Assembly: GCA_964651045.1 (NCBI GenBank)
Contig: CAZYVD010000059.1
Span: 1-17,810, forward strand
DNA length: 17,810 nucleotides
Source of the DNA: CAZYVD01 sp964651045
GTDB taxonomy: Bacteria > Zhuqueibacterota > QNDG01 > DSAB01
Direction of reading: 5' to 3'
The notes under the pieces: generated by a model
The model's input: only the letters and a program-made list of their open reading frames with translations
The model's database searches: none
Told to the model about the DNA's origin: nothing
Part shown: positions 1 through 5,604 of the stretch, in pieces
Layout: every line of letters begins with the position of its first letter
How positions within the stretch are numbered: the first letter of the stretch is position 1
Made by a program: the position numbers and the translations under genes

Positions 1-185
1 ACATCGCTACTCTCATCATACTCATCAGAAAGATCCTCATAACCCCCCTCCTCAATAACATATTCACCCTCATCTATCACTCTGGCAAGATCAGGCCTGT
101 GAAAATCAACAACAGTATAACAACCCGCAAACTGCAAGGCCAGAAACGCAATCAGCAAAAGTGATAATCTTTTTAAATTTAACAT
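1..185 (-). CDS. Putative lipoprotein, N-terminal part only (runs off the window)
   Basis: Reading leftward from the ATG at 185, about 61 codons stay open to the window edge. The product begins with a short basic end (MLNLKRL), a hydrophobic stretch (about residues 8-20) and a lipobox ending FAGC with Cys22. This is a classic lipoprotein signal peptide, so the mature protein should be lipid-anchored in the cell envelope. After the Cys the sequence becomes very acidic (many Glu, Asp, Tyr, Gly; about residues 38-61). AAGGA lies about 10 bases upstream of the start. It lies on the same strand as rplU-rpmA but beyond their terminator, so it is probably a separate transcription unit. The family is not recognisable from this fragment. 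Confidence 0.72.
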   Translation of the reverse strand, partial: MLNLKRLSLLLIAFLALQFAGCYTVVDFHRPDLARVIDEGEYVIEEGGYEDLSDEYDESSD

Positions 186-282
186 GACTATGATTCCTTA
201 TTTTTAAGAATCAATATTTAACATACACTTTTATTTTACAATTAAAAGATTAAAAATTCAAGTCTTTTTTCACCGCTTCAAT

Positions 283-308
283 AAAAAAGCCGTTTTATCA
301 ACGGCTTT
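283..308 (-). terminator. Rho-independent terminator of rplU-rpmA
   Basis: Read on the minus strand, AAAGCCGTT (308-300) pairs perfectly with AACGGCTTT (294-286) around a 5-base loop and is followed by T residues (285-283). It lies 18 bases beyond the rpmA stop codon, the expected place to end that operon. Confidence 0.85.
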
Positions 309-325
309 GCTTTTCAGGTGCATGA

Positions 326-574
326 TCACTGGTGAACACTGATTATTTTTCTTTTGCCCTTTCTCTCAAATTTCACAAACCCGTCTGTAAGAGCAAAGAG
401 TGTATCGTCTCCACCGATTCCGACATTCGTTCCCGGATGAAATTTTGTTCCGCGTTGTCTAATGAGAATATTCCCTGCCCTTACCCTTTGGCCTCCAAAA
501 CGTTTGACACCAAGATATTTAGCATTGCTGTCTCTACCATTACGAGAACTTCCTACTCCCTTTTTATGTGCCAT
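326..574 (-). CDS. rpmA: 50S ribosomal protein bL27
   Basis: This 82-residue protein is a full-length bL27, the large-subunit protein whose N-terminal tail reaches towards the peptidyl transferase centre. The family signature is plain: MAHKKGVGSSRNGRDSN at the start, then GVKRFGGQ, RAGNILIRQRG and a central GxNVGxGxDxTLFAL stretch. The start is the usual MAHKK with no cleavable N-terminal extension of the Firmicutes type. The ATG follows the rplU stop codon with no gap (TAG then ATG). An AAGGAG ribosome-binding site lies inside the end of rplU, so translation of the two genes is probably coupled. The terminator at 283-308 closes the operon. Confidence 0.97.
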   Translation of the reverse strand: MAHKKGVGSSRNGRDSNAKYLGVKRFGGQRVRAGNILIRQRGTKFHPGTNVGIGGDDTLFALTDGFVKFERKGKRKIISVHQ

Positions 575-1072
575 CTATTTTTTCTCCTTCTTAATATCTT
601 TGCCTGTTGCTGCCTTTATATTTTTTGAAGAAGATCTAGTTTTGACCTCTTTTTTAGTCTCTCCACTCTTTACCTTTTCAGGACTTTTCTTTTTAATGTT
701 TTCTATTTTCTTACTTTTAACCTCAGCAGTCGCAGGTTCCTTTACCGTCTCTTTTGTTTTTGAAATGCCGATATTATCTATTCTAAGTTCAGTGTACCAC
801 TGCCTGTGTCCCTTTAGAACCTTATAGTCTTTTCTTCTCTTTTTCTTGAAAACCTTTATTTTCTTGTCTTTTCCATGAGATAAAACAGTTGCCTTTACAT
901 ATCCATTTTTAATATATGGTCTACCAATGTTTACATTCTCCTTATCCACGATTAGCAAGACTTTATCGAGTTCTACCTTTTTGCCCTCCTCGATATCGAG
1001 CTTTGGCACGCGGATAATGTTAGATTTTGAAACCTTCCATTGTGTTCCACCAGTCTCAACTATTGCATACAT
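575..1072 (-). CDS. rplU: 50S ribosomal protein bL21 with long Lys-rich C-terminal extension
   Basis: Residues 1 to about 101 are a complete bL21, a 23S rRNA-binding protein of the large subunit. It starts MYAIVETGGTQWKV and has the conserved IKVFKKKRRKDYKVLKGHRQWYTELRI block that contacts rRNA. The family is normally about 100-105 residues; this one is 165. The extra roughly 60 residues are a low-complexity tail of Lys, Glu, Ser and Thr (repeated KK, EVK, EKVK) that looks disordered and positively charged. A GAGGAGG ribosome-binding site lies about 10 bases upstream of the ATG. It is the first gene of the rplU-rpmA pair. The ribosomal identity is certain; the role of the tail is unknown. Confidence 0.95.
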   Translation of the reverse strand: MYAIVETGGTQWKVSKSNIIRVPKLDIEEGKKVELDKVLLIVDKENVNIGRPYIKNGYVKATVLSHGKDKKIKVFKKKRRKDYKVLKGHRQWYTELRIDNIGISKTKETVKEPATAEVKSKKIENIKKKSPEKVKSGETKKEVKTRSSSKNIKAATGKDIKKEKK

Positions 1073-1121
1073 CTAAAATCGATCCTCCTCAATAGAATAG
1101 AAATAGAACATAAAGCCAAAC

Positions 1122-1150
1122 AATTTAATTAAATTATTATATTAAGTCAA
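1122..1150 (-). promoter_or_regulatory. Candidate promoter for rplU-rpmA
   Basis: On the minus strand a TTGACT -35 element (1150-1145) is followed after 17 bases by TAAATT (1127-1122). This would give a leader of roughly 40 bases before rplU. The -35 is a 5/6 match and the -10 a 4/6 match. The region is AT-rich, so a chance match is possible. Confidence 0.45.
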
Positions 1151-1329
1151 GATTAAAATTACCAATTTGGGGAAAGTTCATTCATATTGTAGTACTGATA
1201 TTCGGGTAATTGAGTCGAAGATTATCATAAAAACAAAAATAATATATAAGAGTCTATCAAATTCTAAGTTAAAAAAGTGGAGTTTTTTATATTATTTTAT
1301 GATGCGACATAGTTTTTAAATCTAAAAAA

Positions 1330-1351
1330 ATTTATAAATATCATTATAAAT
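1330..1351. promoter_or_regulatory. AT-rich inverted repeat, possible operator upstream of hsdM
   Basis: ATTTATAA (1330-1337) and TTATAAAT (1344-1351) form an inverted repeat with a 6-base spacer, about 30 bases upstream of the hsdM -35 box. A third ATTTATAA occurs at 1420-1427, next to the predicted transcription start. It could bind a regulator such as the locus-encoded ORF6N protein or the winged-helix part of HsdM. Chance is a real alternative in DNA this AT-rich. Confidence 0.25.
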
Positions 1352-1382
1352 AATTAATAAACCAAGTGTTGCGTTTTTTACC

Positions 1383-1411
1383 TTGACATTTAAATAAATA
1401 ATTAATATAAT
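1383..1411 (+). promoter_or_regulatory. Perfect-consensus promoter of the restriction-modification operon
   Basis: TTGACA (1383-1388), a 17-base spacer and TATAAT (1406-1411) match the housekeeping sigma-factor consensus at all 12 positions. Transcription should start near 1418, about 30-40 bases before hsdM. No other promoter this strong is visible before 11133, so it may serve the whole locus. Confidence 0.85.
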
Positions 1412-1458
1412 AAGTAAAAATTTATAAACTTATTTAATTAAATAAAATGGGGAAACTT

Positions 1459-3237
1459 ATGATACCTAAATGGATCAACACGAGATACGAAATTCTGTGG
1501 GATGCATTTAATTCATCACCATTCCGTGCTGAGGACGCTGCTGCTATTTTAAAAGAAAAGATACATGAGAGTAGTGAGCAGGTCAATGTAGTATTGTCTG
1601 AGCTAAGAAAAAATGGTATGCTTGGGGTTGAGTTTGACCCAACTGATGCAAGAAAACGAATCTACAGGCTCCACAGCAGGGAAAAGATAATATCCGAAAG
1701 ACTCTCTCTTGATAGTGAAAAACTGACCAGAGGCGACCTTAACAACCTTCTCAAGGCAGCAGCAGACCTTATAAGAACAAGGGTCGATTATACCTTTATA
1801 CTTGTTCTTCTTTTCTATAAAAGGATAAGTGACAAGTGGGAGATGGAATTTGAGATTGCCAAAAAAGAAGCCCTTGAAGATGGAATGAGTGAAGAAGAGG
1901 CAAAAGAAGAAGCAAAAAATTCTATATATCACGACTTTGATATTTCGGATGAGCTTCTATGGGATAACATAAGAAAAGATCCTGCAAGATTACCAGAAAA
2001 CTTCTCTAAGGCAATGAAGATCCTGGCAGAAAAGAATCCTGAATTTAAGGATGTATTTGAGAATGTAGATTTTGTTCAATTCACCACAAATAGAGAAAAT
2101 GCAGAAATATTAAGGCAGCTCGTTGAACTCTTCAGCGCTAAATCGCTTCATCGTGTATCACCTGATATTCTTGGAGATGCTTACGAGTGGATATTAAGGT
2201 ACTTTGCTCCTCAAAAAGCAAAAGAAGGTGAGGTTTATACTCCTAAAGAGGTCATCAATCTAATTGTCGAAATGGTCGATCCAAAATCAGGTGAAAGTGT
2301 ATATGACCCAGCTTGTGGTTCGGGCGGTATGCTTATCAGTTCCTACAAACACATTGAGGATAACCTTGGCAGGATAGAGGCAGATAGGCTTTTTCTTTTT
2401 GGACAGGAATACAACCACAAGACGCTTGCCCTTGCAAAAATGAATCTCTATATCCATGATATCAAGAATGGTCAACTCGCTCTGGGAGACACACTGCTTT
2501 ATCCAAAATTTAAAGAAGGCGATAGTCTGAAAAAATTCGACATAGTTATAGCCAATCCCCCATGGAATCAAAAGGGATATGGTGAGGAGGTAATCAAGAA
2601 GGGCGAATTCTGGCGAGAAAGATTTAAATCAGGATTAACACCAAAACAATCCGCAGACTGGGCATGGATAGAGCACATGTTAGCTTCAGCAAAAGATAAT
2701 ACCGGCAGGGTCGGGGTTGTTATAGATAATGGATGCCTTTTTAGAGGCGGAAAAGAAAAGGCAGTCAGAACAAGCATAATCAATGCTGACCTGATAGAGG
2801 CTGTTATTCTCCTTCCCGAAAAACTATTTTATAATACCGGAGCACCAGGGGCAGTAATTGTTCTAAATAAAAACAAATCAAAACCAAGGAAAGGAAAAAT
2901 TTTATTTATAAATGCGAGCAATGAATACGATAAGCACCCCGATGTTCGGAAACTCAACCGTCTGGGAGATGAGCATATAGAGAAGATAGTCAAAACATAT
3001 AGAGCAAAGGATGAAGAAGGAAGCATGGAGGATGATGGTTTTGCTAAACTGGTATCAATAGAGAAGATAAAAGAGAACGACTATAACCTGAATGTTACGA
3101 TCTATGTTTTTCCAGAGGAAGAGATTGAACAGATAGATGTTGTGCAGGAATGGAAAGAACTCTTGAAAACCGAGGATGAGCTAAAAAAACTGGAAGTTAA
3201 AATAAAGGGATATTTCAAGGAACTTGGTTATGAGTAA
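1459..3237 (+). CDS. hsdM: Type I restriction-modification DNA methyltransferase (M subunit) with N-terminal winged-helix-like domain
   Basis: This is the modification subunit: it transfers a methyl group from SAM to adenine N6 in the sequence chosen by HsdS. From the ATG at 1459 (592 residues), residues 1 to about 75 resemble a winged helix-turn-helix (IL…DAFNSSPFRAEDAAAIL … VLSELRKNGML). Residues about 90-215 are the HsdM N-terminal helical domain (LLKAAADLIR…LLFYKRISDKW). Then comes the N6-adenine methyltransferase domain with GEVYTP (257-262), SAM-binding DPACGSGG (283-290) and catalytic NPPW (366-369). The 1459 start is preferred because GGGGA lies 5-6 bases before it. An in-frame ATG at 1447 would add four residues but has no ribosome-binding site. 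The stop overlaps the next gene by 8 bases. Confidence 0.95.
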   Translation: MIPKWINTRYEILWDAFNSSPFRAEDAAAILKEKIHESSEQVNVVLSELRKNGMLGVEFDPTDARKRIYRLHSREKIISERLSLDSEKLTRGDLNNLLKAAADLIRTRVDYTFILVLLFYKRISDKWEMEFEIAKKEALEDGMSEEEAKEEAKNSIYHDFDISDELLWDNIRKDPARLPENFSKAMKILAEKNPEFKDVFENVDFVQFTTNRENAEILRQLVELFSAKSLHRVSPDILGDAYEWILRYFAPQKAKEGEVYTPKEVINLIVEMVDPKSGESVYDPACGSGGMLISSYKHIEDNLGRIEADRLFLFGQEYNHKTLALAKMNLYIHDIKNGQLALGDTLLYPKFKEGDSLKKFDIVIANPPWNQKGYGEEVIKKGEFWRERFKSGLTPKQSADWAWIEHMLASAKDNTGRVGVVIDNGCLFRGGKEKAVRTSIINADLIEAVILLPEKLFYNTGAPGAVIVLNKNKSKPRKGKILFINASNEYDKHPDVRKLNRLGDEHIEKIVKTYRAKDEEGSMEDDGFAKLVSIEKIKENDYNLNVTIYVFPEEEIEQIDVVQEWKELLKTEDELKKLEVKIKGYFKELGYE

Positions 3238-3796
3238 AGACACTGGAATTAAAAATATACATAAACAATCGCAATCAATTGTTCCAATAGAATTGATTGA
3301 GAAGAAGATTTATCTAATCCGGGGTCATAAAGTTATGCTGGATAGTGACCTTGCAGAACTTTATATGGTTGAGACCAAGATGTTGGTAAGAGCGGTTAAA
3401 CGAAATATTGACCGATTTCCAGCGGATTTTATGTTTCAACTTACTAAGGAAGAATTTGATAACTTGAGGCTCCATTTTGGCACCTCAAGTCAGTGGGGTG
3501 GACGGCGATATTTACCCTATGTCTTTACAGAACAAGGTGTTGCTATGCTCTCTAGTGTTTTGCGCAGTGAGAGAGCGATACAGGTCAATATTGCTATCAT
3601 GCGGGCATTTGTAAAACTTAGGGAGATCCTTTCAGCTCATAAAGAACTTGCTTATAAGTTAGCAGAATTAGAAAGAAAAATAGAAAGACATGAGGAGGAG
3701 ATAAAAGCAATTTTTGATGTAATCAGACAACTCATGAAACCATCAGAAAAGCCGCGTAGAAGGATTGGATTTCGTGTTAAGGATGAGAAAGCATGA
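3230..3796 (+). CDS. ORF6N-domain DNA-binding protein
   Basis: A 188-residue protein whose residues about 20-105 match the ORF6N domain, a KilA-N-related DNA-binding fold common in phages and in accessory genes of type I restriction loci. Recognisable stretches are IRGHKVMLDSDLAELY, VKRNIDRFPADFMFQL and YLPYVFTEQGVAMLSSVL. Residues about 135-168 (ELAYKLAELERKIERHEEEI) form a probable coiled coil for dimerisation, and the tail is basic. The ATG at 3230 is chosen because AAGGAA lies 8 bases upstream. It overlaps the hsdM stop (ATGAGTAA), so translation is likely coupled. The exact role is unknown; a regulator of the locus or a phage-derived passenger both fit. Confidence 0.85.
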   Translation: MSKDTGIKNIHKQSQSIVPIELIEKKIYLIRGHKVMLDSDLAELYMVETKMLVRAVKRNIDRFPADFMFQLTKEEFDNLRLHFGTSSQWGGRRYLPYVFTEQGVAMLSSVLRSERAIQVNIAIMRAFVKLREILSAHKELAYKLAELERKIERHEEEIKAIFDVIRQLMKPSEKPRRRIGFRVKDEKA

Positions 3797-3826
3797 AAAG
3801 GGAAATAAAAAATTAGGAGGCGAGTT

Positions 3827-3952
3827 ATTGCTAAAAGTGAGCATGACCAAATTGCATAAAGGTTAACAAAAGAATTTGTAGCTGAATATAAAAAAGATAT
3901 ATTGATTCCAATTGACCAGAAATGGATTAAGTTATTATTTAAAAGAGCTTGA
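3827..3952 (+). pseudogene. Decayed copy of the small gene at 5412-5594
   Basis: Read from 3827, the frame gives IAKSEHDQIA, a stop (TAA at 3857-3859), then RLTKEFVAEYKKDI and about 15 further residues to a TGA at 3950-3952. The intact neighbour reads SKTKHDQIAERLAKKF…KY at the same positions, so the two are paralogues. Two lesions are visible: the start codon position is ATT instead of ATG, and a GAA-type codon has become TAA. An excellent AGGAGG (3815-3820) still sits at the right distance from the dead start. The part after residue 26 does not match the intact copy. It lies between the ORF6N gene and the AlbA_2 gene. Confidence 0.7.
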
Positions 3953-3958
3953 ATTATT

Positions 3959-5419
3959 ATGAAAATATCTGACCTGAAAAATTTTGAAGAATCCAGAATT
4001 GAATACAAAGAGGCATCACAAAAAGTGCCTCAAAGTATATATAAAACAATTTCTGCCTTTGCTAACACAAAAGGGGGATTATTAATTTTGGGAGTAAAGC
4101 AAGAAAAGAACAAAATTCAAAAAATAGGGGTTAAAAATCCACAACAAATAGTAGATGATATAGTCTCAACAGTTACACAAAAATTTAATTTCTGTCCTGT
4201 TATACAACCTGAAATAGTAAGGGATAATCGTAAGTATTTTGTTATAATAAAAGTCGAAGAAGCATCCAATTATGAAAAACCAATTTATATGGCCGATGCT
4301 GGTCCTCTAAAAGGTGGATATAAGAGAATTGGTTCCTCAGATATACGGCTTACGGATAAAGATATCCAGAGATTTTATCAGGAGAGGCTAAATTCTCCAG
4401 ATGCTCAGATTTTAGATAATAGCAGTATTCAGGATATTGATACCGAATATATTTCAATATTCAAGAATTTAAGAAGAATTCAAAAAGAAAATGCTCATGA
4501 AATATCCTTAAAAAATAATGATCTATTAAGAGCTTATAATTTACTTTCTAAAGATAATAGATTGACAATTGCTGGACTATTACTGTTTGGGGAGACAAAG
4601 GCTATAAAGAGATATTTCCCTCATTTTAGAATAGATATCATTCGCATAAAAGGGATGGAGTGGGGGAAAGATAAGGACTCCTTCTTATCAAATGAGCTTC
4701 GAGGAAATTTAATATATTTGCGGACACAGGTATTAGATATTCTTGATAGATTTTTTCTTACCCCATTTAAGTTAGGTAAAAACCTTGTTCGTATGGAGGA
4801 TGATCCATTCAAAAGAGCAATAAGAGAATCTCTCAGTAATCTATTAATGCACCAGAATTATTTTCATAAGTCTCCATCTCAAATAAGAATTTATAATGAT
4901 AGAATAGAATTTTACAATCCTGGTCATTCATTAAAAGACCCTAAAACTTTCTATATGCCTGGTTCTGAATTAAGAAATACCCTTATTGCCCCCATATTCT
5001 ATGATCTGGGATGGGCAGAAACAAAGGGCACTGGTTTTAGGACAAATATTCTGGCTTTGAAAGAAGCAGGATTGCCTGAAGGGCAATGGATTAATGATGA
5101 GGCTAACGATACATTTACACTTATATTAACTTATCCAATTGACCATGTCACCCCACAAGCTACTGGACAAGTTACCGGACAAGTTACCGGACAAGTTGAG
5201 ATGAGGGATAGGATAGCTAAGATTTTAACTTATTGTGAGCAACCAAAGTCATTAAAAGAAATAATGAATTTTCTGGGCTTAAAGCATAGAGAGCATTTTA
5301 TAAATACCATGTTGAATCCATTACTAAAAGAGAAACTTTTAATGAGAACAGTTCCTGATAAACCCAGAAGTAAGTTTCAAAAATATGTAACTGTGAAAAA
5401 GGGAGGGAAATATGAGTAA
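3959..5419 (+). CDS. AlbA_2 (Schlafen-type) ATP-binding protein with C-terminal HTH
   Basis: This 486-residue protein has the architecture of COG2865-type putative transcriptional regulators. Residues about 8-135 are an AlbA_2/Schlafen domain (ESRIEYKEAS … ISAFANTKGGLLILGV). Residues about 250-365 are a GHKL-type ATPase with an N-box (RESLSNLLMHQNY, 289-301) and glycine boxes (NPGHS 320-324, GTGF 357-360). Residues 398-413 are a TGQV tandem repeat, and about 415-480 are a winged-helix-like end. Such proteins often accompany restriction and other defence loci; nucleic-acid regulation or an antiphage role is inferred. No clear ribosome-binding site precedes the ATG at 3959. The stop overlaps the next gene by 8 bases. 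Confidence 0.85.
   Translation: MKISDLKNFEESRIEYKEASQKVPQSIYKTISAFANTKGGLLILGVKQEKNKIQKIGVKNPQQIVDDIVSTVTQKFNFCPVIQPEIVRDNRKYFVIIKVEEASNYEKPIYMADAGPLKGGYKRIGSSDIRLTDKDIQRFYQERLNSPDAQILDNSSIQDIDTEYISIFKNLRRIQKENAHEISLKNNDLLRAYNLLSKDNRLTIAGLLLFGETKAIKRYFPHFRIDIIRIKGMEWGKDKDSFLSNELRGNLIYLRTQVLDILDRFFLTPFKLGKNLVRMEDDPFKRAIRESLSNLLMHQNYFHKSPSQIRIYNDRIEFYNPGHSLKDPKTFYMPGSELRNTLIAPIFYDLGWAETKGTGFRTNILALKEAGLPEGQWINDEANDTFTLILTYPIDHVTPQATGQVTGQVTGQVEMRDRIAKILTYCEQPKSLKEIMNFLGLKHREHFINTMLNPLLKEKLLMRTVPDKPRSKFQKYVTVKKGGKYE
5162..5197 (+). repeat. 12-bp in-frame tandem repeat encoding TGQV
   Basis: Three 12-base units of the form ACYGGACAAGTT, two of them identical, encode consecutive TGQV tetrapeptides between the ATPase and HTH domains of the AlbA_2 protein. 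Unit number can change without breaking the frame. TGQV-like repeats at this point recur in this protein family. Confidence 0.85.
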
Positions 5420-5594
5420 AACAAAGCATGACCAGATTGCAGAAAGATTGGCAAAGAAGTTTAAGAGTAAATATAAGAGGCACAAAGAAATAGATATAGT
5501 AACAATCAGAAATACAGGATGGGAATTTGAAAATGTAATGACTAAAGAGATTAGTATTTCAAATACAGGACAATTAACTCTTCTTGACATTTAG
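5412..5594 (+). CDS. Small hypothetical protein of the restriction locus
   Basis: A 60-residue protein starting MSKTKHDQIAERLAKKF, with a strong GGGAGGG ribosome-binding site 5 bases upstream and an ATG overlapping the AlbA_2 stop codon (ATGAGTAA). The N-terminal half is basic and helical and matches the pseudogene at 3827-3952. Small proteins with similar HDxIAxRLAxK starts seem to occur beside type I systems, where the following DIV could begin a nuclease-like strand; I recall this only loosely. The C-terminal half (about residues 31-60, ending TGQLTLLDI) does not match the decayed copy, so this gene may be a shortened or rejoined version. It ends 10 bases before the hsdS start. No function is assigned. 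Confidence 0.6.
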   Translation: MSKTKHDQIAERLAKKFKSKYKRHKEIDIVTIRNTGWEFENVMTKEISISNTGQLTLLDI

Positions 5595-5604
5595 GGGAAG
5601 GCTT

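Larger units (their letters stand above)
1073..1446. other. AT-rich divergent intergenic region between rplU and hsdM
   Basis: About 370 bases separate the divergent rplU and hsdM genes. It holds the rplU ribosome-binding site and candidate promoter on the left, and the consensus hsdM promoter on the right. In the middle are runs of A and T with an 8-bp inverted repeat (1330-1351). No open reading frame or RNA gene is apparent. Confidence 0.7.

Noticed and set aside
332..827. Plus-strand reading frames opposite rpmA and rplU
   Set aside because: They are antisense shadows of two clear ribosomal genes and show no family features.
1212..1219. Single GAGTCGAA in the rplU-hsdM gap as a founder copy of the arrays
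   Set aside because: One isolated copy is expected by chance and has no neighbouring units at 8- or 9-base spacing.
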